Notes under the pieces: generated by a model
What the model was told of the DNA's origin: nothing
Seen by the model: the letters and a program-made list of their open reading frames with translations, nothing else
The model's database searches: none
Position numbers and translations under genes: made by a program
Source: Variovorax sp. SG517
Lineage (GTDB): Bacteria > Pseudomonadota > Gammaproteobacteria > Burkholderiales > Burkholderiaceae_C
Direction of reading: 5' to 3'
NCBI RefSeq assembly: GCF_013376045.1
Contig: NZ_JABMJG010000002.1
Location: 186,001-250,000, forward strand
DNA length: 64,000 bases
In this document: piece after piece, positions 36,448 through 43,341 of the stretch
How positions within the stretch are numbered: the first letter of the stretch is position 1
Layout: each line of letters starts with the position of its first letter

Positions 36448-37413
36448 TCAGGCGAAGATGGCCGTTTGGGGCGCTTCGTTGCCGCGCGCGTGGCCGCGGT
36501 ACATGCCTTCGCTGTTGAAGGCCAGGCTCAGGTTGCCGTGGCGGTCCACGGCGATCAGCCCGCCGGAGCCGCCGATGGCCGGCAGCGACTGCTGCACCAC
36601 GGCGTGCGTGGCGGCTTCGAGCGTCGCGCCGCCGTAGGCCATGCGCGCGCAGACGTCGTAGGCGGCGGCGACGCGGATGAACATCTCGCCGCTGCCGGTG
36701 CACGAGATGGCGGCCGTGCGGTCGTCGGCATAGGTGCCGGCGCCGATGAGCGGCGAATCGCCGATGCGGCCGACGCGCTTGTTGGTCATGCCGCCGGTGG
36801 AGGTGGCCGCGGCCAGGTGGCCGTGCATGTCGAGCGCGACCGCGCCGACGGTGCCGAACTTCTTGTCCTCGTCGAGCGGCGAGGCCGCGGTCATCGAGGC
36901 GCCTTCGTGGTCCGTCACCACGCGGCCCGTGCCGCGCACGCGGTAGAGCTGCTGACGCCGCGCCTCGGTGGAGAAGAACGAGGGCTCGACCATCTCCAGC
37001 CCGCGCTCTTGCGCGAACGCCTCGGCGCCGGCACCGGCCAGCAGCACGTGGGCGCCGTCTTCCAGCACGGCGCGCGCGGCGCGCACCGGGCGGCGGATGT
37101 GGCAGACGCCCGCGATCGCGCCGGCGGCGAGCGTGGCGCCGTCCATCACGGCGGCGTCGAGCTCATGGGTTTCGTCGTGCGTGAACACCGCGCCATGGCC
37201 GGCGTTGAAGAGCGGGCACTCCTCGAGCAGTTCCACTGCGAGGCAGGTGGCGTCGAGCGCGGATGCGCCCTTGAGCAGCATCGCCTGCGCGGCCGCGACG
37301 ATGTTCTTCAATGCCTCGTGATAGGCCTGCGCCTGTTCCGCGCTCGTCGTCGCGGCGCTGATGGTGCCGGCGCCGCCGTGGATGGCGATCACGGGCACGT
37401 GGGTCTGGGTCAT
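36448..37413 (-). CDS. iaaA: Isoaspartyl peptidase / L-asparaginase (type III, self-processing)
   Basis: The ATG at 37413 overlaps the regulator gene by 4 bases and gives 321 residues (MTQTHVPVIAIHGGAG). Family motifs are I-H-G-G-A-G, N-A-G-H-G-A-V, and the maturation site K-F-G-T-V-G-A-V-A, where cleavage before Thr exposes the nucleophile; G-N-L-S-L-A-F-N-S-E-G-M ends the protein. It cleaves beta-aspartyl peptides and some asparagine. In E. coli the homologue is the first gene of the gsi operon, and the same link is kept here. Confidence 0.94.
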   Translation of the reverse strand: MTQTHVPVIAIHGGAGTISAATTSAEQAQAYHEALKNIVAAAQAMLLKGASALDATCLAVELLEECPLFNAGHGAVFTHDETHELDAAVMDGATLAAGAIAGVCHIRRPVRAARAVLEDGAHVLLAGAGAEAFAQERGLEMVEPSFFSTEARRQQLYRVRGTGRVVTDHEGASMTAASPLDEDKKFGTVGAVALDMHGHLAAATSTGGMTNKRVGRIGDSPLIGAGTYADDRTAAISCTGSGEMFIRVAAAYDVCARMAYGGATLEAATHAVVQQSLPAIGGSGGLIAVDRHGNLSLAFNSEGMYRGHARGNEAPQTAIFA

Positions 37414-38399
37414 CGGGAAGCTTTCTTCTTTCTCTTGCCGGCGCCGGTCGCGGCGGAGGCATCTGTCGTTGTCTTGTCGTGCCCGGCGGCACCGGTGTCG
37501 AGGCCGCTGATGCGGGGCAGCCCGTTGGCGCCATGCAGCCACGGCCGCACCGCGTGCAGGATGCGGCCGGCCGAGTGCACCGGGTCGGGCGCGCGCAGCG
37601 ACACCGCGCTGGTCAGCGCTTCGATCAGCGCGAGCACGCTGGTCTCGCAGTTGGGGCGGTAGCTGGTCTCGGTCTGGCAGAAGAGCGCCACGTCGGCCAG
37701 CGGCGCCAGCGGCGAGCTGGGGCGGTCGGTGAGGGCGATCACGGCGCAGCCCTGGCTGCGCGCGATCTGCGCGAGCGAAATGGTGTCCGTCAGGTAGCGC
37801 GGAAAGGTCAGGCCGATGAACACGTCCTGCGGCCCCGCGTGCATCAGCGTGCGCGCCGCATGCGTGACGCCGCTCACGCTGGAGAGCATGCGCACGTCGC
37901 TGCAGCTGCCGTCCAGCCCGTGCTGCAGCAGCCCCGCGAGCCACGCGCTCGCGCCGAAGCCGCCGATGTACACCGAGCGCGCCTTGCCGATGCGCTCCAC
38001 CGCGGCCTCGCAGGCGGCGTAGTCCAGCGTCTGGCGCGTCGCGTCGATGTTGCGGCGGCTCTCGTCGAGCGCGGTGGCGAACACCTCGGCCACCGTGGTC
38101 GGCCGCTCCAGGTTGCCGCGCAGCCGCTCCACCGGCGCCACCAGCGGCTCGAAGCCGCGCACGAGCTCGGCGCGGAAGGTGGCGTAGCCGTCGAAATCGA
38201 GCGCCCGCGCGAAGCGGTTGGCCGTGGCCACCGACACGCCCACCACCGCAGCCAGCTCGTCGATGGGCAGCGTGGCCACCTGCAGCGGGTGCTCCAGCAC
38301 GTAGTCGGCCACCTGCCTATGCGATCGCGACAGCCGCGGCAGTGCCTGCGCAATGCGCTGGGCCACGGTTGTGCCTGGGGAGTCGAAAGTGGTGCTCAT
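37410..38399 (-). CDS. RpiR/MurR family regulator with SIS domain
   Basis: The 329-residue protein has an RpiR-type HTH (residues 1-78, with P-I-D-E-L-A-A-V-V-G-V-S-V-A-T-A-N-R-F-A-R-A-L) and a SIS sugar-phosphate fold (about 125-260). The C-terminal tail is Lys-rich (GKRKKKASR). It is first in the peptide operon and overlaps iaaA by 4 bases, so it likely controls the operon from which it is transcribed. Its ligand may be an amino sugar or sugar-linked peptide fragment, since SIS domains usually bind phosphosugars. Confidence 0.92.
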   Translation of the reverse strand: MSTTFDSPGTTVAQRIAQALPRLSRSHRQVADYVLEHPLQVATLPIDELAAVVGVSVATANRFARALDFDGYATFRAELVRGFEPLVAPVERLRGNLERPTTVAEVFATALDESRRNIDATRQTLDYAACEAAVERIGKARSVYIGGFGASAWLAGLLQHGLDGSCSDVRMLSSVSGVTHAARTLMHAGPQDVFIGLTFPRYLTDTISLAQIARSQGCAVIALTDRPSSPLAPLADVALFCQTETSYRPNCETSVLALIEALTSAVSLRAPDPVHSAGRILHAVRPWLHGANGLPRISGLDTGAAGHDKTTTDASAATGAGKRKKKASR

Positions 38400-38436
38400 G
38401 GAGGGTGCAATGCGCCCGAAAGTGTGCGTTTTTTGA

Positions 38437-38476
38437 AAACCGGTTTACAAATATAAGTCAGAGAAGAAAATTTTCT
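38437..38476 (-). promoter_or_regulatory. Two palindromes upstream of the RpiR-peptide operon
   Basis: AAACCGGTTT (38437-38446) and AGAAAATTTTCT (38465-38476) are perfect palindromes centred 29 bases apart (about three helical turns), 38-77 bases upstream of the regulator start. Two AT-rich sites on one face of the helix would suit a dimeric RpiR-family repressor. Assignment is inference. Confidence 0.5.
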
Positions 38477-38673
38477 GTCATTTTTGATCACGATCGCAAG
38501 TAGCGGGCCAGGGGTGAAGGGGATTCGAGAGGTGTAGAGGCGCGCCGTTTCCCTCGTGGAGGGAACGCCCGGGCCGATGGTGGCCTGGTCTCTAGGTATT
38601 TCCCCTGATGTCGCTGATTTGCGCCGGCCGGGCGGCCGACTCGTCAAAATCCTCGGCAAATGAGGGATCCGCA

Positions 38674-39216
38674 ATGAATGAGGGGAAGCAACTGGACCGG
38701 GGTTCGACGCTGGGCGGACGGATCCTCAAGGTCGACCATGCGGGCGAGCAAGGTGCGGTCAACATCTACAGGGCGCAGATCTTCGTGGCGCAATGGACTG
38801 CACCCTCGCTCGTATCGGAGTTGCGTGAGTTCAAGTCCCACGAGGAAAGACACCGGGCGCTGTTTGGGGCGGAGCTGCAGCGACGGGGAGTGCGCCGTTG
38901 CCGCAGCTATTGGTTGTGTGGCATCGGCGGATGGGTACTGGGTGTGCTCACCGGGCTGCTGGGTCGCCATGCCATTGCTGCGACCACAGTGGCTGTCGAG
39001 CGCGTGGTGCTGGGACATCTGAAGACGCAATTGCGCGAACTGACGGGCAAGGACGAAATGGCCGTCCATGTCATCTCGCAAATCGTCGAGGAGGAGCAGT
39101 TGCATCACGACCAGTCGGCGTCGCATGTGCGTGCGGGCCATGTGTGGACGAAGTTGCTGAGCCCGGTTGTTGCGGCCTCGACCGAGACGGTGATCTGGCT
39201 CGGAATGCGGCTTTGA
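38674..39216 (+). CDS. Coq7-like demethoxyubiquinone hydroxylase family protein
   Basis: From the ATG at 38674, preceded by GAGGGA, the protein has 180 residues. The diiron ligands of the family are visible: D-H-A-G-E-Q-G-A-V-N near residue 22, H-E-E-R-H at about 55, and E-E-E-Q-L-H-H-D at about 143. A hydrophobic segment (G-I-G-G-W-V-L-G-V-L-T-G-L-L-G) at about 75-92 fits membrane association. Family members hydroxylate demethoxyubiquinone in ubiquinone synthesis. Nothing nearby belongs to that pathway, so it may be a paralogue with another role. Confidence 0.85.
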   Translation: MNEGKQLDRGSTLGGRILKVDHAGEQGAVNIYRAQIFVAQWTAPSLVSELREFKSHEERHRALFGAELQRRGVRRCRSYWLCGIGGWVLGVLTGLLGRHAIAATTVAVERVVLGHLKTQLRELTGKDEMAVHVISQIVEEEQLHHDQSASHVRAGHVWTKLLSPVVAASTETVIWLGMRL

Positions 39217-39330
39217 GTTCGCTTCGATGAGTTCTTCGTCCGGGCGATAAACTGCGCCCCGCACGTCGAAAGCTCGGCGTGCTCGGGATTGGCGTCTCGA
39301 AGCATCTCTGCGTATCACCGGAGGCCATTC

Positions 39331-39633
39331 ATGGCTGCTTCTACTCGCTCGCGTACGCCACCCGCATCAACCCGCTTCGACGCTGCCGAAGCCCTCGCTC
39401 TTCAAGCCTGCGACGACACCGACAGTCTTCGCGAAGTGCTCTGCGCCTATACATGCCTTGAAAAGCTCATCGCGCCGCTGGAGGTGGGCGATACAGAACA
39501 ACTCGGTCCCACGCGCACCGAGCTCGGCTCTTTGGTGCGTCTGGTCAATGAGGAAATGAGCCGTCGCGTCGAAGCTGCCGACAGCGCGACCCGCGCGATG
39601 CGTGCGGCGTTGGCGAGGCCGGAGGCAGGCTGA
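39331..39633 (+). CDS. Unknown small helical protein
   Basis: The ATG at 39331 follows a CGGAGG site and yields 100 residues. After a Ser/Thr/Arg-rich start of about 20 residues it is helical, with an L-E-K-L-I-A-P-L segment and N-E-E-M-S-R-R-V-E-A-A near the end; no signal or membrane span. I recognise no family with confidence. It stands alone between the Coq7-like and VOC genes on the same strand, with over 60 bases on each side. Confidence 0.55.
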   Translation: MAASTRSRTPPASTRFDAAEALALQACDDTDSLREVLCAYTCLEKLIAPLEVGDTEQLGPTRTELGSLVRLVNEEMSRRVEAADSATRAMRAALARPEAG

Positions 39634-39700
39634 GCGCAAGGGCACTCCGGAGGGAGTCTCTGTAGACTCCGCCTCCCACCTCAACCGTCAAGAGCACTCC

Positions 39701-40129
39701 ATGGAGAAACGCGAACTGCATCGGGGCCGCCTGATCGACCACGTCGGGCTGGTCGTTCGGGATCTGGCTGCGAGCAAGGCCTTCTATTCGGCCGTCTTCG
39801 AGGCGCTGGAGATTCCCATGGGCGGCTCGGACGAGCGCAACTTCTGGGCGGACGAGCTGTTCGTCTCGACGCGCGACAGCGAGGAAGTGCAGGGCGAACT
39901 CACCGGACGCCATCACCTGGCGTTCCAGGCGAAGGACCGGGCCATGGTGGATGCCTTTCACAAGGCCGCGCTCGCGCATGGCGGGCGGGACAACGGCGCG
40001 CCTGGCGAGCGCTCATACCACCCCGGCTACTACGCGGCGTTCGTGCTGGACCCGGACGGCAACAACATCGAAGCCGTGTTCCACGGCGAGGCCGAGCGCA
40101 GCGCGGCTTCGGTGCGGATCAGGCGCTGA
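39701..40129 (+). CDS. VOC family (glyoxalase/bleomycin-resistance fold) protein
   Basis: The 142-residue protein from MEKRELHRGRL has one VOC module: D-H-V-G-L-V-V-R-D-L-A-A-S-K-A-F-Y near the start (first metal His), H-H-L-A-F-Q-A-K in the middle (second), and F-V-L-D-P-D-G-N-N-I-E-A-V-F-H at the end with the metal Glu. Members are lyases, dioxygenases or resistance proteins. The substrate is unknown and no neighbour gives a clue. Confidence 0.9.
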   Translation: MEKRELHRGRLIDHVGLVVRDLAASKAFYSAVFEALEIPMGGSDERNFWADELFVSTRDSEEVQGELTGRHHLAFQAKDRAMVDAFHKAALAHGGRDNGAPGERSYHPGYYAAFVLDPDGNNIEAVFHGEAERSAASVRIRR

Positions 40130-40161
40130 CCGGATTCATCGGCGACGGAGGCAGCAGCCTC

Positions 40162-40617
40162 TCAGCCTGCGACTTCCTTTTGCATGAACACGCTCAGCGG
40201 ATCGTCCGGGTACGTGCCGAACGGTCCGCGCCGCGCATAGCCCGCGCGCGCATAGAACGACAGCGCCTCCGGCTGGCTCACGCCCGTTTCGAGCCTGAAC
40301 ATCGCGCAGCCGCGCGCCTTCGCTTCGCCCTCGAGGAAACCCAGCACTCTCGCCGCGACGCCTTGCCCCCGGTTCTCGGGCCGCACGTACATGCGCTTGA
40401 GCTCGCCGAACTCCGGCTCCATCACGATCGCGCCGCAACCAACTGCCGCGCCTTCGCCGTCGCGTGCCACCGCAAACAGCACGTTCGCGGCGGACAGCGC
40501 CGCAATGTCGATGCCGTAGTGGCACTCGGGCGGATATAGCGGCTTCTGGTAGGCGTCGAGGTCGTCGATGAGCTGGATGACGTCGGGCTGCGCGGGGCTT
40601 TCGAGGGAGATTCGCAT
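40162..40617 (-). CDS. GNAT family N-acetyltransferase
   Basis: This 151-residue protein shows the GNAT acetyl-CoA motif R-P-E-N-R-G-Q-G-V-A-A-R-V-L (about residues 79-92), preceded by L-K-R-M-Y-V, and ends with F-Y-A-R-A-G-Y-A-R-R-G-P-F-G-T-Y. The Y-P-P-E-C-H-Y-G-I-D segment near residue 30 resembles a subgroup common in proteobacteria that acts on small molecules. The substrate is not known. It is convergent with the VOC gene. Confidence 0.9.
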   Translation of the reverse strand: MRISLESPAQPDVIQLIDDLDAYQKPLYPPECHYGIDIAALSAANVLFAVARDGEGAAVGCGAIVMEPEFGELKRMYVRPENRGQGVAARVLGFLEGEAKARGCAMFRLETGVSQPEALSFYARAGYARRGPFGTYPDDPLSVFMQKEVAG

Positions 40618-40665
40618 CGGGCGATGGTATCGAGCCGACAGGGCGGTGGATCGAGGGGCAGGTCG

Positions 40666-40689
40666 AAAGAAAACCCGCCGCAGCGGGTT
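40666..40689 (-). terminator. Rho-independent terminator after the amidase/secreted-protein pair
   Basis: Read on the minus strand, AACCCGC-TGCG-GCGGGTT is followed by TTCTTTC. It lies 13 bases after the stop of the secreted-protein gene and closes the two-gene unit. Confidence 0.75.
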
Positions 40690-40701
40690 GGGTGAACGCG
40701 G

Positions 40702-41250
40702 TCAGCGGCTGGCGCGCAGGGCTTTCAGCCGGCGCTCGGCTTCGCCGGGAGGAATCTTTCCCGCTGCCTCGAGCTTCCTGAGCCGCCGCTCGTCTGCTCG
40801 ATCCAGTGCGTCTTTCAGAAGCGCCATCTTGCGGCCCTTGCAGGGAGCGCATTCGTAGAAGCGTTCCGGGGCTTTGGTGGGCTCCAGCTTCGCGTCCGCC
40901 TCGAAGATGTTGATTCGTCCTGTGGGTTCGACGCCGATGACAATGATCTTTCCATTTTTGAATGTGACCGATGCACCGCCCGAGCAGCCCGTTCTTTCGG
41001 TGTACTCGCTGAAGTAGGAATTCCGGGAGACTCTTCGGATGTGCTGCAGCGCGTAACGCACGTCCTCCTCGGTCAGGATGACATCCGAGCAATCCAGGAA
41101 GTCCTTGTTTTCCCAGGCGGTTGCGCTGGAGGGCTCGACGATCTCGATCCTGCTTACGGAACTGACTGGATATCGTTTGTCGGCGGCTTGAACCGGGACA
41201 GCGCTCACTGCTGCGGCCAGTGCCGTCAAAAAGGTGCTGATTCTGATCAT
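40702..41250 (-). CDS. Secreted protein of unknown function coupled to the amidase (possible immunity protein)
   Basis: The 182-residue protein from MIRISTFLTALAAAV has a signal peptide with cleavage near VQA-A (residue 23). The mature part has four Cys (D-C-S-D, T-G-C-S-G, and Y-E-C-A-P-C) that could form two disulfides, and a charged C-terminal helix (L-D-R-A-D-E-R-R-L-R-K-L). The start lies in a 4-base ATGA overlap with the amidase stop. Periplasmic destination next to a signal-less amidase fits an immunity protein, though the family is unknown to me. GC content is below that of neighbours. Confidence 0.65.
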   Translation of the reverse strand: MIRISTFLTALAAAVSAVPVQAADKRYPVSSVSRIEIVEPSSATAWENKDFLDCSDVILTEEDVRYALQHIRRVSRNSYFSEYTERTGCSGGASVTFKNGKIIVIGVEPTGRINIFEADAKLEPTKAPERFYECAPCKGRKMALLKDALDRADERRLRKLEAAGKIPPGEAERRLKALRASR

Positions 41251-41918
41251 GGTGTTGGTACCGGCAGATTCCAATTGGCGCCTTGCGCCTCGGTGGGGTT
41301 CTTTCTGCTGACTTCAGGATGATGAAAGACCTCGCTTGATTCAACCTGTATCGAATCCTGGAGCACCCTGACAAGCCATGACAGAGACTGGTTCTGGGCG
41401 GCAGTCGGTGTTGGGAAAATTGCGGATTCCCCGCGTATCTCCTCAGGAGTCAGGTTCCTCTTCTTTTGTTGGAGGGTAGGTTTGAACCCCTCCGGCAGCC
41501 TGGCCCTGCCAACCATCTCGATCCCAATGGCCTCCATGTTGCCCGGATAACGATCACCGGGCACTTTCTGCATCTCGATCCGATGCATCGCCGCTGCTCC
41601 TCCCTTCTTCGGAAAATCGTCCGGCTTGCATGTCTTCATCACCAGACACCGCGCCTTCAACGGCCCCACATGATTCGTCCTCTGATAAATCGCAGCCGTC
41701 TGATAGATCGTCCCATCCTTGTCGATGAGAAAGTGCGCTCCATTCGCCTTGGGGTTCCTGTAGCTGTTCAGCGATGAATCCAGCGTATCGGCGTCGGTCT
41801 GGTGCACGACGATGCCGGTGATGGCGCCGACGCGTTTGCCTCGTTCGATCTGTGGACTGCGCGCACGCCGGACGCGCGCGTGACTGACCATTCCGTGGTT
41901 GTCGATTTCGACAAGCAT
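41247..41918 (-). CDS. N-acetylmuramoyl-L-alanine amidase-type protein without signal peptide
   Basis: The 223-residue protein has a strong AGGGAGGA site and the amidase_2/PGRP pattern: G-I-V-V-H-Q-T (first zinc His), H-F-L-I-D-K-D-G-T-I-Y-Q-T, T-N-H-V-G, I-G-I-E-M-V-G, and a late H-H-P-E-V-S-R-K-N-P-T-E-A-Q-G with His and Lys as in AmpD. It would cut the bond between MurNAc and the stem peptide. No signal peptide or anchor is present. The secreted-protein gene overlaps its stop. It may be a secreted effector, phage-derived lysin or cytoplasmic recycling enzyme. Confidence 0.8.
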   Translation of the reverse strand: MLVEIDNHGMVSHARVRRARSPQIERGKRVGAITGIVVHQTDADTLDSSLNSYRNPKANGAHFLIDKDGTIYQTAAIYQRTNHVGPLKARCLVMKTCKPDDFPKKGGAAAMHRIEMQKVPGDRYPGNMEAIGIEMVGRARLPEGFKPTLQQKKRNLTPEEIRGESAIFPTPTAAQNQSLSWLVRVLQDSIQVESSEVFHHPEVSRKNPTEAQGANWNLPVPTP

Positions 41919-42091
41919 GGGTTTTCCTCCCTGAAGAATTTGTTGGTTATCGACTCTCTACCGAGGCCGGGTCTCGCGCATCGAATGAGCACGCGGCCTC
42001 GACCTCGCGGCGCATGCTAAATGCTTAAAAAGTGAACTGCGTGATGACTTTGTCAACCACTTGTGGCCAGCCGTCCGGTGCGGCCGAATCG

Positions 42092-42385
42092 CCCGTGCCC
42101 GACGAACTGCTGTACCGCGTGGTGGATGCGCTGGAGAAGGTCGGTGCCGAAGTCGGCAAGACGGTGCCGCAGGTCGCGCTCAACTGGCTGCTGCAGTGCC
42201 CGACAGTGTCGAGCGTGGTGATCGGCGCGCGGGACGAGGCCCAGCTGCGCCAGAACCTCGGCGCGGTGGGCTGGAACCTCACGCCCGCGCAGGTCGCCGA
42301 ACTGGATGCGGCCAGCGCGACTACGCGGGCCTATCCCTATTGGCACCAGCAGGGCTTTCTCGAGCGAAATCCCAATCCGGTCTAG
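42092..42385 (+). pseudogene. C-terminal remnant of an aldo/keto reductase
   Basis: About 97 codons (P-V-P-D-E-L-L-Y-R-V-V-D-A-L to the stop) match the last third of an aldo/keto reductase: T-V-P-Q-V-A-L-N-W-L-L, V-V-I-G-A-R-D-E-A-Q-L-R-Q-N-L-G-A-V-G and an R-N-P-N-P-V end. The catalytic Tyr/Lys/Asp region (first 230 or so residues) is missing. Upstream sequence to 42032 stays open but is not family-like. The break lies beside the amidase unit, which suggests that its arrival removed the rest. Confidence 0.8.
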
Positions 42386-42441
42386 CAGGGAAGGGGCAAG
42401 ACGGACCGGCTGATTCGTTCCCTCGCCGGTCCTTCATCCGT

Positions 42442-43269
42442 TCAAGCCCGGCTTGAGGCTACGGGCTCGGGCGCGCTGGCCTTCGACGGGGCAGTCGCCG
42501 CAGGCATCGTGCCGTCGGCGGAGCCGGCTTCCAGCGAGCACCAGGCTGCCGAGGGCTTGCCTGCCTCCAGCGAGCACCATGCAGCCGCAGGCTTGGCCGC
42601 TTCCAGCGAGCACCATGCGGCGGAAGGCTTGCCTGCCTCCAGCGAGCACCATGCCGCCGCAGGCTTGGCTGCTTCCAGCGAACACCATGCGGCGGAAGGC
42701 TTGGCTGCTTCCAGGGAGCACCAAGCTGCCGTGGGTTTGACCGCTTCCGCCGAGCACCATGCGGCCGATGGCTTGCCGGCCTCGAGCGAGCACCAGGCGG
42801 CCGCAGGCTTGGCTGCCTCCAGCGAGCACCACGCGGCTGCATCGCCGGTCGCTTCGCGGCGAGCCGCGGATGCCGGCTCGCCGAATTCCTCTGCCGACAG
42901 ACGCTGCATTTCCTCGAACGCCGCCTGCAGCGCCTTGGCGTCGTCCTCGCCGCGCAGGCCGAGATACGGGAAGTGGTGCAGGAAGTAGCCGAAGGTGGCT
43001 TCGCAATCCGCCGCGTACTTGCGCGTGTCGAGGATGTGCATGTGCCAGAAGCGGTCTACGTCCTGTTCGGGGGCGAGCGTCAGCTCGGGGTGCCTGGCGT
43101 GCAGCATCAGGTAGCGCTTGTAGGCCACCTCCATCTGGTTCGCGTAGCCGGGCGACCAGCCGTAGCCGTCTTCCTTGCGGCAGGCCTTGAACTTGATCAT
43201 CGTGAGGTCGAGCGCCTCGATGGCGGCGATCGTCTGTTCCAGTGTCTTGCGCTGGGTGGGGTGAGTCAT
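42442..43269 (-). CDS. GRDP-like protein with nine 12-residue C-terminal repeats
   Basis: The 275-residue protein has an N-terminal domain (1-130) like the Gly-rich-domain-protein family: F-K-A-C-R-K-E-D-G-Y-G-W, D-V-D-R-F-W-H-M-H-I-L-D-T-R-K-Y, and C-E-A-T-F-G-Y-F-L-H-H-F-P-Y-L-G. Residues 145-252 are nine near-identical repeats of A-A-W-C-S-L-E-A-x-K-P-x, each with one Trp and one Cys. A short Ala/Pro/Ser tail follows. No signal peptide or membrane span is visible. Function of either part is unknown. Confidence 0.8.
   Translation of the reverse strand: MTHPTQRKTLEQTIAAIEALDLTMIKFKACRKEDGYGWSPGYANQMEVAYKRYLMLHARHPELTLAPEQDVDRFWHMHILDTRKYAADCEATFGYFLHHFPYLGLRGEDDAKALQAAFEEMQRLSAEEFGEPASAARREATGDAAAWCSLEAAKPAAAWCSLEAGKPSAAWCSAEAVKPTAAWCSLEAAKPSAAWCSLEAAKPAAAWCSLEAGKPSAAWCSLEAAKPAAAWCSLEAGKPSAAWCSLEAGSADGTMPAATAPSKASAPEPVASSRA
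42514..42837 (-). repeat. 36-bp tandem repeat, nine units, in frame
   Basis: Nine 36-base units code for A-A-W-C-S-L-E-A-x-K-P-x. Variation is mostly at two codons (Ala/Gly/Val before Lys-Pro and Ala/Ser/Thr after it); one unit has Ala for Leu and the last lacks Lys-Pro. High identity between units suggests recent expansion, so copy number may vary between strains. Confidence 0.9.
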
Positions 43270-43341
43270 GAAAGCTCCTGTGAGGTGGTGGGTAGGTCCG
43301 GGCGAGCGTGCCCGGTGACGATTGCGCCGACGGTCGGGCCG

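Noticed and set aside
42514-42837. CRISPR-like reading of the 36-bp periodic sequence
   Set aside because: Units are contiguous without unique spacers and keep a coding frame, so it is a tandem coding repeat.
42453-42988. Long rightward open frames over the 36-bp repeats
   Set aside because: They are the antisense of a periodic sequence whose length is a multiple of three, so all frames stay open; the minus-strand gene has a family domain.
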